64,000 nt of DNA from Alcaligenaceae bacterium (lineage in GTDB: Bacteria; Pseudomonadota; Gammaproteobacteria; Burkholderiales; Burkholderiaceae_B). Of this stretch, positions 16,956-25,806 are shown piece by piece; the first letter of the stretch is position 1, and each line of letters begins with the position of its first letter. The notes below the pieces were generated by a model, which did no database searches, was not told the origin of the DNA, and saw only the letters and a list, made by a program, of their open reading frames with translations. The stretch lies in assembly GCA_013416455.1 (NCBI GenBank), contig JACCES010000007.1, forward strand, positions 62,001 to 126,000, given 5' to 3'. The position numbers and the translations under genes were made by a program.

Positions 16956-17825
16956 ATGAAAATAGAATTAAGACCGCTGGCGGACTTGATCGGAGCAGAG
17001 ATCCTGAACATAGACTTGTCCGAAGCCTTGAGTCCAGGTGCCGCAAAGGAGCTGGAGGGCTGTTTCAATAAGCACAGCGTGCTTCTATTCAGAGATCAAG
17101 ATATAACTGAGCAGAACCATATTGATTTCAGTCGCCATTTTGGCGATCTCGAAATACATGTTCTGCGGGAGTATTTATTACCGAATCACCCTGAGATTCT
17201 GGTTATTTCAAATATTGAAGAGAACGGCCGAGGTATTGGGATAAGTGACGCAGGTCAATATTGGCATACTGATCTGTCGTATAAAGAAAATCCAAGTCGC
17301 TGTTCTGTGCTGTATGGAAAGGAAATACCTGACCCTTCAGGAGATAGGACGTACGGGGATACCTGCTTCGTAAGTACCGTGGCAGCCTTTGATGATCTGG
17401 ATGAAGACATGAAATCGTACCTGCAGACCTTGAAGGCGGAGCATCACTACCAGGCGCGTTATCATAAGATGAAAGAAAATAACAAGACTCGAAAAGACTT
17501 GACGGAAGAGCAAAAGAAAGAGGTTCCGGCAGTAGTGCATCCGGTGGTCCGTACCCATCCGTTCACGGGGCGGAAATCTCTCTATGTGAATGAAGGCTTT
17601 ACAACAGGTATTGTCGGCCTGCCAGAGGATGAAAGCACCACGCTTTTGAACGAACTCTATAAGCACAGTCGCCAGGAAAAATTCATGTATCGCCATAAAT
17701 GGCGCAAGGGTGATGTCCTTATGTGGGACAACAGCGCGACTCAGCACTTGGCGATTGCCGATTATGCCCTCCCGCAGCGCAGGCTCATGCATCGAACCAC
17801 TGTGGCGGGTTCTCCCGTTTTTTAA
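16956..17825 (+). CDS. TauD/TfdA-family Fe(II)/2-oxoglutarate dioxygenase
   Basis: A 289-residue dioxygenase that uses 2-oxoglutarate and oxygen to hydroxylate its substrate, often releasing sulfite, an aldehyde or a phenol. The iron triad is complete: His104 and Asp106 in YWHTDLSY and His264 in TQHLAIAD; Arg280 in LMHRTTVAG fits the 2-oxoglutarate clamp. A GGAAG at 16946-16950 favours ATG 16956; the ATG at 16953 is also possible. The gene and its two Bug neighbours are visibly more AT-rich than the flanks. It is a paralog of the dioxygenase at 31920 with moderate similarity. The substrate is unknown. Confidence 0.9.
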   Translation: MKIELRPLADLIGAEILNIDLSEALSPGAAKELEGCFNKHSVLLFRDQDITEQNHIDFSRHFGDLEIHVLREYLLPNHPEILVISNIEENGRGIGISDAGQYWHTDLSYKENPSRCSVLYGKEIPDPSGDRTYGDTCFVSTVAAFDDLDEDMKSYLQTLKAEHHYQARYHKMKENNKTRKDLTEEQKKEVPAVVHPVVRTHPFTGRKSLYVNEGFTTGIVGLPEDESTTLLNELYKHSRQEKFMYRHKWRKGDVLMWDNSATQHLAIADYALPQRRLMHRTTVAGSPVF

Positions 17826-17942
17826 AGCATATGTCCAGGAGTCATATAAAGGGTTTATTGGATATGGCTCTAATGGTTGTGGGTAAATAATTGATAACAT
17901 GTTGTCGCTCGCGCGACACCCAGAAAATAAAAAGGGGGAGAC

Positions 17943-18902
17943 ATGAAAGGGATTTCATCACGTCTATTTGTGATTACGATCGGGTTTTTATTTGCCTGTG
18001 CCGCAAGAGCGGCATACCCTGACAGGCCGGTTACTCTTGTTGTCCCGTTTGCGGCAGGTAGCGCTACGGATAGCGTTGGCCGGATCGTCGCCGATGGCCT
18101 CAGTAAACGCTTGGGCCAGAGTGTGATCGTCGAGTCCAAGCCTGGGGCAACGGGGCGTATCGGAACGGAATATGTGACAAAAGCAAAACCCGACGGATAT
18201 ACGCTGTTGATGGCAACAAGCGGTACGCTCGCCGTCAATCCCGCTCTTCATAATGATATTCGCTACGATTCCGTCAAGGACTTTTCTCCTGTTTTACTGG
18301 TCGGAGAAGTTCCCTTTGCGCTGGTCGTGAATAATGAGCAGCCGGCGACCTCGGTCAAGGAGTTGATCGATCATGCTAAGTCGAGGCCGAAGGAACTGTT
18401 TTTTGCTTACGCATCTCCTACAGCGCAGGTGTCCAGCGAGATTTTCATCCGTGATGCCGATTTTAATGCGGTCGGTGTGTCTTACAAGTCTAGCCCCAAT
18501 GCGGCGCTTGGTTTGATTGGAAATGAAACGCAATTTTATTTCATTGATTTCGGAACGGGTTTGAGCCACATCGAGAATGGAAGAATCCGCGCATTGGCCG
18601 TTGCGGGAAACCCGACGAATTTATTGCCTGGTGTGCCCGCGATTAGTGAAACGGTTCCAGGCTTTTCCATTACATCATGGAATGGAATACTTGCGCCTTC
18701 GGGGACGCCTGAGGCCATTGTGGCTAAGTTGAATGAAGAGTTGCGGGCGGTGCTCGTCGATCCCGAGATTCGAGAAAGGCTCGGAAATATGGGGTTCGAG
18801 GTTCTGGGTACTGGTACGCCAGATGATTTTGCCGTTTTGATCAGAGATGATTTGGAAAAATGGGACTCTTGGATTAAGGAAGTGAATATAAGTGCCCGTT
18901 GA
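17943..18902 (+). CDS. Bug-family periplasmic receptor, divergent
   Basis: A 319-residue receptor with signal peptide ending near ARA-AYP. Family marks YPDRPVTLVVPF, AGSATDSVGRIV, PDGYTLLMATSG and APSGTPEAIVAK are present. The middle is unusual: the common HVPYKG is VSYKSSPNA and the pocket segment reads IGNETQFYFIDFG. These changes suggest a different ligand from the other Bugs here. GGGGGAGAC precedes ATG 17943. It is followed by a second Bug gene after 134 bases. Confidence 0.9.
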   Translation: MKGISSRLFVITIGFLFACAARAAYPDRPVTLVVPFAAGSATDSVGRIVADGLSKRLGQSVIVESKPGATGRIGTEYVTKAKPDGYTLLMATSGTLAVNPALHNDIRYDSVKDFSPVLLVGEVPFALVVNNEQPATSVKELIDHAKSRPKELFFAYASPTAQVSSEIFIRDADFNAVGVSYKSSPNAALGLIGNETQFYFIDFGTGLSHIENGRIRALAVAGNPTNLLPGVPAISETVPGFSITSWNGILAPSGTPEAIVAKLNEELRAVLVDPEIRERLGNMGFEVLGTGTPDDFAVLIRDDLEKWDSWIKEVNISAR

Positions 18903-19036
18903 TCACGGTTCTGAGAGTGAATTCTATATTTCTGGCGGATGGCTATACATGCATGGACGTCGGATCTTAGTCATATCCGAACTCATCGTTTCCAGGTATC
19001 CGGGTTTGGCGGATATCTGGATCAAAGGATCAAATA

Positions 19037-20014
19037 ATGTTGAAAGTTTCGATATGCATGCTCGCGACCGTCCTTGGTTGCACTGGGTTTTCTTTTGCTT
19101 ACGGGGCTGAAAGTTTCCCTTCAACGCCAATCCGACTGATTGTGGGCTATTCGGCGGGGGGCACGGCAGACGTTGTTGCCCGCGCCTTGGCGCAAGAGGT
19201 AAGCCGATCCTTGGAGCAGCCTGTCGTTGTGGAAAACAAGGCGGGAGCGAACGCATTGATTGCCACCAACGATATCCTGCGGGCTAAACCAGATGGACAT
19301 ACGCTGCTGATGGCTTCTTTATCGCATGTCGTGAATCCGATTCTCAATCCTGCGCAAGCGGCTTATGACCTCGTACAGGATTTTTCTCCTATTTCGCGTG
19401 TGGGTGTTTTGCCGCTTGTCTTGACTACAGGCTATGAGTCCCGTTTTTCCTCCCTCGCTGACCTTATACGAGAGGCACGCGCACACCCGGGAACCGTAAG
19501 TTATGGATCTGCGGGGGTGGGCGGTTCGGGTCACTTGGCTGGAGCAATGCTTGAGCAGGAAACAGGAACCACAATGTTGCATGCCCCATTCAAAGGGAAT
19601 GCCCCTGCACTAATGGAAGTTATTGCGGAAAGGCTTTCCTTTATGTTTTACCCCACAATAGGAATTGCGCAACAGATCGAGGATAAAAAAATAAAGGTCC
19701 TGGGTGTGGCGAACAAACAGAGGTTGGATCAGTTTCCCGACGTGCCCACCTTGGAGGAATCCGGTTTTCCAGGTTTCGAGAATACTGCGATATGGCTGGG
19801 CGTATTGGCGCCAAAGGGGACGCCCGATACGATCGTGGAGCGTTTGCATCTAGAGTTTTCCAAAGCGCTATCTGTCCCGGCATTACGAGCCAGGCTCCAG
19901 GATATGGGGGTGCAGCCCGTGGTCGATACCCCCCGAGAATTCGAGGAATTTCTCAATGAAGATCATGACAGGTGGTCGGGAGTTGTCGAAAAGGCGGGAC
20001 TGATTCCGCAATAG
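19037..20014 (+). CDS. Bug-family periplasmic receptor
   Basis: A 325-residue receptor; signal peptide ends near AYG-AES. Seen: TPIRLIVGYSAGGTADVVARAL, DGHTLLMASLSHVVNP, STMLHAPFKG-type segment (MLHAPFKGNAPALM), FPDVPTLEESGFPGF, LAPKGTPDTIV. It differs clearly from the receptor just upstream, so the pair is not a recent duplication. Both probably belong to the dioxygenase unit. AAAGGA lies upstream of ATG 19037. A repeat element begins 9 bases after the stop. Confidence 0.91.
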   Translation: MLKVSICMLATVLGCTGFSFAYGAESFPSTPIRLIVGYSAGGTADVVARALAQEVSRSLEQPVVVENKAGANALIATNDILRAKPDGHTLLMASLSHVVNPILNPAQAAYDLVQDFSPISRVGVLPLVLTTGYESRFSSLADLIREARAHPGTVSYGSAGVGGSGHLAGAMLEQETGTTMLHAPFKGNAPALMEVIAERLSFMFYPTIGIAQQIEDKKIKVLGVANKQRLDQFPDVPTLEESGFPGFENTAIWLGVLAPKGTPDTIVERLHLEFSKALSVPALRARLQDMGVQPVVDTPREFEEFLNEDHDRWSGVVEKAGLIPQ

Positions 20015-20022
20015 GGATATAA

Positions 20023-20211
20023 GGAATCTCTGAATAATTAATTCCGAGGCCTGTTGACACTAAAAGGAGGCTCGCACTGGCTGGATATCGGGTGGCAGGC
20101 TAGGCGTGCAGGGCGCAAACCACAGCGATAGCCGAAGCGATTGCGCGGATTTGCAACACAGCGGACCGCCCGGAGCCGCGGATGCATGTGGCGTGACGGA
20201 TTGTTCTGAGC
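20023..20211. repeat. Repeat B, copy interrupted by a half copy of repeat A (nested)
   Basis: The left end GGAATCTCTGAATAATT and the right end (GATGCATGTGGCG to TTGTTCTGAGC at 20190-20211) match the two halves of the compact repeat B at 21199-21278. Between them, 20047-20160 matches the left part of repeat A (GGCCTGTTGACACTAAAAGG, later ATTTGCAAC). The simplest reading is that A inserted into B and later lost its right end. No open frame was seen in 20015-20421 apart from these repeats and the iclR leader. Confidence 0.6.
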
Positions 20212-20421
20212 TTACTTAATGTGTGTTACCAGCGAAGGGTGGGTCAGTGGCGAAGCGACCGCTTCCAAGTGGAGCGGCCGGCATGAGGACCGAAGCCGAA
20301 CTGTAGGAACGTTTTTCGGATACATCTGTTCATGCTTTTGCTTAAATGTAACGCCTGCTTCGAAGCATAAACCGGCTCGTTGTTGAGTTATAATAAGACT
20401 CATGTTTCAAAAATCTATATC

Positions 20422-21198
20422 ATGAGCCTAGATAACAAAACAAATCTGGTTAGCGCTCTGGCGCGCGGCATTGGCATTCTGCGTTGTTTCACCCCCCTGT
20501 CGCGCGAACTCAGCGGCCGGGAGCTCATGGAACTGACCGGGCTGCCCAAGCCGACTCTTTTCCGTTTGCTCGACACGCTGTGCGAACTGGGGCTGCTGCG
20601 TTATTCAGAGCGGATTTCCAAGTATCTTCCGGGCATCGTGCTGCTGAACATGGCGGCCCCCGTGCTGGCGAGAATGACCATACGCCAGCTTGCGCGGCCG
20701 TTCATGGAAGACCTGGCCAATCATATCAATGGGCAGATCCAGCTGTCGGTGGGCAGCGGCTTGAATCTGGTCTATGCCGAATTGGCGCAAGGGCGGCAGA
20801 GCCAGGTGTTCAGGCCGGAAATCGGCATGCGTGTCTCTTTGTCGCGAACGGCCTCGGGGCGCGCCTATATGTCTACCTGGTCCGAGCAGAGGCGGGAAGA
20901 ATTCCTTGACCCGTTGCGCAAGCGGGATGCCGAACGGGCGCGCTGGCTGGAATCCAGATTGGCCGACGCCGCGAGCGATTTGCGGGAACACGGCTTTTGC
21001 CGCAGCCATGGTGATCTGCACCGCGAGATCCTGACCATTGCGGTGCCGATGAAAAAACCGCTGGATGATGAAACCTGGGTCTTTGCGGCGTCCGTGCCGG
21101 TGTTCAGCGTGCAGGGCAATCTGTTCGAAACCGATCTGGGCCCCCGGTTGAGCACCGTGGTCCGCAGCGTCGAAGCCGCCCTGGGCAATATCAGTTAG
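20422..21198 (+). CDS. IclR-family transcriptional regulator
   Basis: A 258-residue regulator. N-terminal winged helix: VSALARGIGILRCFTPL, LSGRELMELTGLPKPTLFRLLDTL, LGLLRYSE. C-terminal effector domain: LARMTIRQLARPFMEDL, QLSVGSGLNLVYAE, MRVSLSRTASGRAYMS, and LTIAVPMKKP. ATG 20422 is the first methionine in frame with the normal start; there is no good ribosome site. The gene is bracketed by repeats A and B on both sides and is the nearest regulator to the beta-oxidation operon at 21.6-25.6 kb, which it may control. Confidence 0.9.
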   Translation: MSLDNKTNLVSALARGIGILRCFTPLSRELSGRELMELTGLPKPTLFRLLDTLCELGLLRYSERISKYLPGIVLLNMAAPVLARMTIRQLARPFMEDLANHINGQIQLSVGSGLNLVYAELAQGRQSQVFRPEIGMRVSLSRTASGRAYMSTWSEQRREEFLDPLRKRDAERARWLESRLADAASDLREHGFCRSHGDLHREILTIAVPMKKPLDDETWVFAASVPVFSVQGNLFETDLGPRLSTVVRSVEAALGNIS

Positions 21199-21278
21199 GG
21201 ATGCTCTGAATAGTTCGAGCGGTAAGCACGCACCCTGGATCGGGATGTGTGCGGCGCGACGAGTTGTTCAGAGCATCC
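21199..21278. repeat. Repeat B, compact intact copy (80 bases, 12-base terminal inverted repeats)
   Basis: Begins GGATGCTCTGAA directly after the iclR stop codon and ends TTCAGAGCATCC, a perfect 12-base inverted repeat. Other copies: the interrupted one at 20023-20211 and a single end at 38966-38993. It has no coding capacity. Confidence 0.7.
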
Positions 21279-21293
21279 TTGGTGTCCTGGCAG

Positions 21294-21331
21294 AAAGACC
21301 GCGGCATTTCACTGAAATGCCGCGGTCTTTT
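21294..21331 (+). terminator. Rho-independent terminator after iclR
   Basis: A perfect stem: AAAGACCGCGGCATTTC (21294-21310), loop ACT, GAAATGCCGCGGTCTTT (21314-21330), then another T. The flanking A and T runs let it work in both directions. Confidence 0.85.
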
Positions 21332-21360
21332 GCTGCGATCGTTGGCGGCCAGGCCGGTCT

Positions 21361-21630
21361 TAGGGCCTGTTCACGCTAAAAGGTGGCTTGCATGAGTACG
21401 CAAACAGGTGGATGACAAGGCGCAAAGCGCAGCCGTGGCGGGCCCACGGCGAGCATTTGCAACGCAGGCAGACGCGTGTTTACGCACTCACCCTGCGGGC
21501 TGGCAGGTCATCGAACGCCAAGCGTTGTTGCGCAGACCTTGCGTGGGGCGGCCACGCGGCGGCCTGCACGCCTAGCCTGACGTTCGATGACCAGCCAGTG
21601 CAAGGCACCTTTTAGCGTGAACAGGCCCTA
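21361..21630. mobile_element. Repeat A, intact 270-base MITE-like element
   Basis: The left end TAGGGCCTGTTCACGCTAAA (21361 on) and the right end mirror each other over 32 bases with one mismatch (21361-21392 against 21599-21630; the outer 25 are perfect). The inside has a second inverted repeat around GGTCATCGAACG and CGTTCGATGACC. No protein longer than about 75 residues is encoded, so it would need a transposase from elsewhere. Its right end contains the stop codon of the minus-strand Bug gene. Related pieces lie at 20047-20160 and 29669-29684. Confidence 0.7.
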
Positions 21631-22614
21631 ATCCAGGACCAGGTTCTGCGCTTCGATGATTTCCCGCCACATCTTTTCTTCCGCTTCCACATAGCTGGCG
21701 AAGTCTTGCTGAGCACGGCCCCCGGGAATGCCTCCCATATGGGTGAGCTGCCGGGAAATTTCCGGCATGGCCAGCGCGGTGCGCAGTTTGTCCTGCAGGG
21801 AATCGACCACCTCGGCGGGCGTGCCGGACGGCGCAAAGAAGCCCAGCCAGCCGGTCACCACGAAATCGGCCACGCCGGCTTCGCCCATGGTGGGCACATC
21901 GGGCAGGCTGGCGATGCGCTCGGCGCTGGTCACTGCCAGCGCCCGCAGTTTGCCGGACTGGATGTGCGGCAAGGCCAGGGTCAGGTTGTCGAACATGAAG
22001 TCGGTTTCGCCGGACAGCAGCGACAGGGTGGCCGGTGCCGATCCCCGATAGGGCACGTGCAGCGCCGACCCGTTCACTCTGGCCTGCAAGAGTTCGCCGG
22101 TCAGATGGGTGGTCTGCCCGATACCCGCGGAAGCGAAGGAGGGCTGACTGCCTTCTTCTCGCATTTTCCCGACCAGATCGGACACCGTCTGGAAGGGGGA
22201 TTCCGCATTCACCACCAGGACGCTCGGGAACGAGATCAGGTCGGTCAGGGGCGTGAAGTCGCTCGCTTTGTAGGTGAGCTTCTTGTAGGCGCTGTAATTG
22301 ATGGCGTTGGAGCCTGTATTGCCCACCAGAAGGGTGTGGCCGTCGGCGGGGCTGCGCATCAGCGCCTGGATGCCGATGATGCCGCCGCTGCCGGGTTTGT
22401 TGTCGACGATGACGGACTGCCCCAGCAGTTCGCTGAGGGGCTGGGCTACCAGCCGGGTGGGGTTATCCGTCGTGCCGCCCGCGGCTCCGGGAACGATGAT
22501 GGTGATGGCCCGTGTGGGCCAGTCGGCGCTTTTCTGTGCCTGGGCCGAACCGCATGCCAGGACGAATGCGCTGGCACAGGCCAGCAGCATCTGGACTGAA
22601 CGTCCGCTACTCAT
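21628..22614 (-). CDS. Bug-family periplasmic receptor
   Basis: A 328-residue receptor; signal peptide ends near AQA-QKS. Seen: TRAITIIVPGAAGGTTDNPTRLV, GHTLLVGNTGSN, LHVPYRGSAPATL, LPDVPTMGEAGV, FAPSGTPAEVV. AGGAGA precedes ATG 22614. It is the last gene of the operon thiolase, SDR, crotonase, Bug. Its TAG stop lies inside the outer end of repeat A, so the element inserted right at, or created, the end of the gene. Confidence 0.92.
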   Translation of the reverse strand: MSSGRSVQMLLACASAFVLACGSAQAQKSADWPTRAITIIVPGAAGGTTDNPTRLVAQPLSELLGQSVIVDNKPGSGGIIGIQALMRSPADGHTLLVGNTGSNAINYSAYKKLTYKASDFTPLTDLISFPSVLVVNAESPFQTVSDLVGKMREEGSQPSFASAGIGQTTHLTGELLQARVNGSALHVPYRGSAPATLSLLSGETDFMFDNLTLALPHIQSGKLRALAVTSAERIASLPDVPTMGEAGVADFVVTGWLGFFAPSGTPAEVVDSLQDKLRTALAMPEISRQLTHMGGIPGGRAQQDFASYVEAEEKMWREIIEAQNLVLD

Positions 22615-22688
22615 GATTGATTTCTCCTGTTCCATTGAACGGACGCGCCATGGCCCGGCTGCCGGGACCCTGGCGCGTGGGGCGGTGG

Positions 22689-23456
22689 TCAGACGCCCCG
22701 CCACACGGGATCCCGCTTTTCGGTGAAGGCCAGCGCGCCTTCGCGGGCGTCGGCCGACTCGAAAACGGGTGTGATAATTTCGCGCTGGCGGTCGAACATC
22801 TCGGCAGAGCTCCAGTCCTGTGAGGACATGATCACCTTCTTGCTGGCGGCCAGGGCCAGCGGTCCGTTCCTGGAGATCGCGGTGGCCATTTCCAGAGCGG
22901 TGTTCAATGCCTCGCCGGGGGCGACCAGCCGGTTGACCAGCCCATGGGAAAAGGCCGTTTCCGCTTCCAGCATGTCGCCGGTGAGTATGCATTCCATGGC
23001 GACGTGATACGGCAGCCTGCGGGGCAGGCGCAGCACACCGCCGGCCGCCGCGACCAGGCCGCGTTTGACTTCGGGCAGCCCGAAACGGGACTCGCGGGAA
23101 GCGACGATCAGGTCGCAGGCCAGTGCCAGTTCGAAACCGCCCGCCAGCGCATAGCCTTCCACCGCCGCGATCAGGATCTTTGCGGGCGGTTTCTCTGCAA
23201 CGCCGCAGAAGCCCCGTCCCGGGAGCGAAGGGCGGCTGCCGTCGGCCGCGAAGCGCTTGAGGTCCATGCCAGCGCAGAAGTTTCCGCCCGCTCCGGTAAT
23301 GATGCCCACCCGCAGGTCCTTGTCCGATTCCAGCCGGTCGATGGCTGCGGCCATGGCCGTGGCCAGTTCGATGTCCGCGGCATTGCGCGCCCGGGGTTTG
23401 TTGAGCGTCATGATCAGGGTGTGATCCCTGACTTCCACCAGCAGAGATGGTTCCAT
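22689..23456 (-). CDS. Enoyl-CoA hydratase/isomerase family protein
   Basis: A 255-residue crotonase for the hydration step of a beta-oxidation-like pathway. Seen: LIMTLNKPRARNAAD, FCAGMDLKRFAAD for the first oxyanion loop, AVEGYALAGGFELALACDLIVA for the second, LPEVKRGLVAAAGG and the C-terminal FTEKRDPVWRG. As in the crotonase at 12901, the usual second glutamate is not obvious in the AAAGGVLRLPRRLP stretch. Start 23456 has AAGGA upstream. It lies 44 bases after the SDR gene. Confidence 0.91.
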   Translation of the reverse strand: MEPSLLVEVRDHTLIMTLNKPRARNAADIELATAMAAAIDRLESDKDLRVGIITGAGGNFCAGMDLKRFAADGSRPSLPGRGFCGVAEKPPAKILIAAVEGYALAGGFELALACDLIVASRESRFGLPEVKRGLVAAAGGVLRLPRRLPYHVAMECILTGDMLEAETAFSHGLVNRLVAPGEALNTALEMATAISRNGPLALAASKKVIMSSQDWSSAEMFDRQREIITPVFESADAREGALAFTEKRDPVWRGV

Positions 23457-23500
23457 TCTTTGTCCTTCGTTCAAAAGTGTGCCTCGAAGCATATCGCCGT

Positions 23501-24265
23501 TCAGCGGGGCGCCATGCGAAGGGCGCCGTCCAGGCGGATGGTTTCGCCGTTCAGCATGGGGTTTTCGAGAATGTGCAGGGCCGTCATTGCATACTCATCG
23601 GCGTGGCCCAGGCGCGGCGGATTGGGAACGGAGGCCGCCAGCGAGGCCCTTACCTCTTCGGGCAGCTTGGCCAGGATGGGGGTGTCGAACAGGCCGGGGG
23701 CGACGGTGCAGACCCGTATCATGCGGGACGCGAGGTCGCGGGCCGCAACCAGCGTCATGCCGACGATTCCCGCCTTGGCGGAGGCATAGGGTATCTGCCC
23801 GATCTGCCCTTCGTAGGCCGCGATCGAAGCGGTCAGCACGCAGGCGCCGCGTTCGCCGTCCACGGGTTCGTTGCGCGCCATGCGCGCGGCGGCGAGCCGC
23901 AGCACGTTGAATGTGCCGATCAGGTTGGTGCGGATGATGGATTCGTATTTTTCCAGCGAACCGGGCTCGCCGTCCCGGTCGACCAGCCGCACCGGCCCGC
24001 CGACGCCGGCGCAATGCACCAGCGCGCGCAGCGTGCCCAGGGATTCCGCCAGGTCGAAAGCGGCATTCATCTGATCCGTATTGGTGACGTCGCCTTGGGC
24101 GAACCGGATGGCGCCGCCGCTTTCCCGCGCAACTTCCTGGCCAAGTGATTCGTTGAGGTCGACGATCACGACGGAGACGCCACGCGCGGCCAATTGCCTG
24201 GCGGTGGCCAGGCCCAGCCCCGAGGCGCCGCCGGTCACCACGGCCGACATTTCATGCAGCTTCAT
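23501..24265 (-). CDS. Short-chain dehydrogenase, 3-hydroxyacyl-CoA dehydrogenase type 2-like
   Basis: A 254-residue SDR resembling the HSD10/type II 3-hydroxyacyl-CoA dehydrogenases: VVTGGASGLGLATARQLAA, VVIVDLNES, GDVTNTDQM, HCAGVGGPVR, the catalytic Ser in LTASIAAYEGQIG and Tyr-Lys in YASAKAG, then VAPGLFDTP. It would oxidise the hydroxyacyl-CoA made by the crotonase. GAGGAT precedes ATG 24265. The gene order thiolase, dehydrogenase, hydratase supports the role. Confidence 0.92.
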   Translation of the reverse strand: MKLHEMSAVVTGGASGLGLATARQLAARGVSVVIVDLNESLGQEVARESGGAIRFAQGDVTNTDQMNAAFDLAESLGTLRALVHCAGVGGPVRLVDRDGEPGSLEKYESIIRTNLIGTFNVLRLAAARMARNEPVDGERGACVLTASIAAYEGQIGQIPYASAKAGIVGMTLVAARDLASRMIRVCTVAPGLFDTPILAKLPEEVRASLAASVPNPPRLGHADEYAMTALHILENPMLNGETIRLDGALRMAPR

Positions 24266-24394
24266 TACAGTATCCTCAAATTCCCGATTGATTGGACGGG
24301 TGGATGACAACAGGGGTATCCACCCGGATGTTTTCAAGCTTGGGGAGGCGCTGATGATTCATTGCGCCGCCTGGGCATCCCGCTCAGAGCCTGC

Positions 24395-25573
24395 TTAAAT
24401 GCGCTCGATGATGGTGGCGTTCGCCATCCCGCCCGCTTCGCACATGGACTGCAGGCCGTAGCGCTGCTTGTTGTCTTCCAGGGCGTGCAGCATGGTCGTC
24501 ATCAGCCGGGCGCCCGACGCCCCCAGCGGATGCCCCAGGGCGATGGCGCCGCCGCGCGGGTTCAGGCGTGCCGCATCGGCCTTCAGTTCTTTCTGCCAGG
24601 CCAGGGGAACGGAAGCAAAGGCTTCATTGATCTCGTAGTGTTCGATCTGGTCCAGCGTCAGCCCGCTTTTTTCCAGGGCCCGGCGGGTGGCCGGTATGGG
24701 AGCGGTGAGCATGAGCACGGGGTCGTCGCCGCATACATCGAACGCGGCGAAGCGGGCCCTTGGCTGCAGGCCGAAACGGTTGATCGCCTTTTCGCTCATG
24801 ATCAGCAGGGCGGCCGCGCCATCCGTCATCTGGGATGAATTGCCCGCGGTGACATGCCAGCCGGCGTGGGGGTAGCGCTCTGCGTATTCCTGTGTGTGGA
24901 AGACGGGCTTGAGCGAGCCCAGACGTTCCGGTGTCGTCCCGGGGCGTATGGTTTCATCGGCGGTGATTCGTGTGCCGCCGACGTTGATCGGGTGGATTTC
25001 CCGCGCGAACGCGCCCGACCCGCTTGCGGTATGGGCAAGGTGATGCGACTGCGCCGCGTAGGCGTCCAGATCATTCCGGCCCAGCCCCCACTGCGCCGCC
25101 ACGAGTTCCGCGGCGATGCCCTGTGAAACCAGCCCCGGGGCGTAACGGGCCTGCATCGCGGGGGAATACGGGTCCTGGCCCATGCGGGCCGACCCCATGG
25201 GCACGCGGCTCATCGATTCGACACCGCAGGCGATCACGATGTCGTAGGCGCCGGCCATGACGCCTTGCGCGGCAAAATGCACGGCCTGCTGGCTGGAGCC
25301 GCATTTCCGGTCGATGGTCGTGGCGGGCACGCTTTCAGGAAAGCCGGCGGCCAGCCAGGCGACACGCCCGGGGGTGCCCGATTGTTCGCCCGCCTGGCTT
25401 ACGCAGCCGGTAATGACGTCGTCCACACGGGCCGGATCCAGGCCATTGCGCTCGACCAGCCCCTTCAGCACTTGCGACAGCAGGTCTGCGGGGTGAAGCG
25501 AGGTAAAGGCTCCCCCTTCCTTGATGCGCCCCATGGGGCTGCGTATCGCATCAACTATGAATGCCTGTCTCAA
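24395..25573 (-). CDS. Acetyl-CoA acyltransferase (thiolase)
   Basis: A 392-residue thiolase that cleaves 3-ketoacyl-CoA with CoA. Nucleophile Cys91 in DRKCGSSQQA; His in IALGHPLGASGAR; second Cys378 in SMCEAGGMA; NEAFASVPLAW is the conserved NEAF block. The best start is TTG 25573 (protein begins RQAFIVDAIRSPMGR), with a perfect GGAGG five bases upstream; the frame is open much further back but that part is AT-rich leader. First gene of the minus-strand operon, divergent from the acyl-CoA ligase. Confidence 0.93.
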   Translation of the reverse strand: MRQAFIVDAIRSPMGRIKEGGAFTSLHPADLLSQVLKGLVERNGLDPARVDDVITGCVSQAGEQSGTPGRVAWLAAGFPESVPATTIDRKCGSSQQAVHFAAQGVMAGAYDIVIACGVESMSRVPMGSARMGQDPYSPAMQARYAPGLVSQGIAAELVAAQWGLGRNDLDAYAAQSHHLAHTASGSGAFAREIHPINVGGTRITADETIRPGTTPERLGSLKPVFHTQEYAERYPHAGWHVTAGNSSQMTDGAAALLIMSEKAINRFGLQPRARFAAFDVCGDDPVLMLTAPIPATRRALEKSGLTLDQIEHYEINEAFASVPLAWQKELKADAARLNPRGGAIALGHPLGASGARLMTTMLHALEDNKQRYGLQSMCEAGGMANATIIERI

Positions 25574-25609
25574 TTCGACCTCCGTCACCTGGTGAGAATG
25601 ATAAATAAC

Positions 25610-25625
25610 TGGGACGATTGTCCCA
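25610..25625. promoter_or_regulatory. Inverted repeat in the thiolase/ligase divergent promoter
   Basis: TGGGAC-GATT-GTCCCA is a perfect 6-base dyad 37 bases upstream of the thiolase start. The rest of the 230-base divergent region is strongly AT-rich (25630-25735). It is a plausible operator shared by both operons. The regulator is unknown; iclR at 20.4 kb is the nearest candidate. Confidence 0.4.
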
Positions 25626-25806
25626 TAAAAGCATGTGTATTTCATAAAAAATAGATTTATATCCATATTTACTAGGGTATTTACCTATTTTTATGGTTTT
25701 GTTGAGCTATTTTCGAGATTTATGTATCATTAAATGGTGATCAGCAGGGTGCCTGGCCACATTCAGGTCATATCGCAGTGTCCGCGCACTGCACAGGAGA
25801 CAGAAG

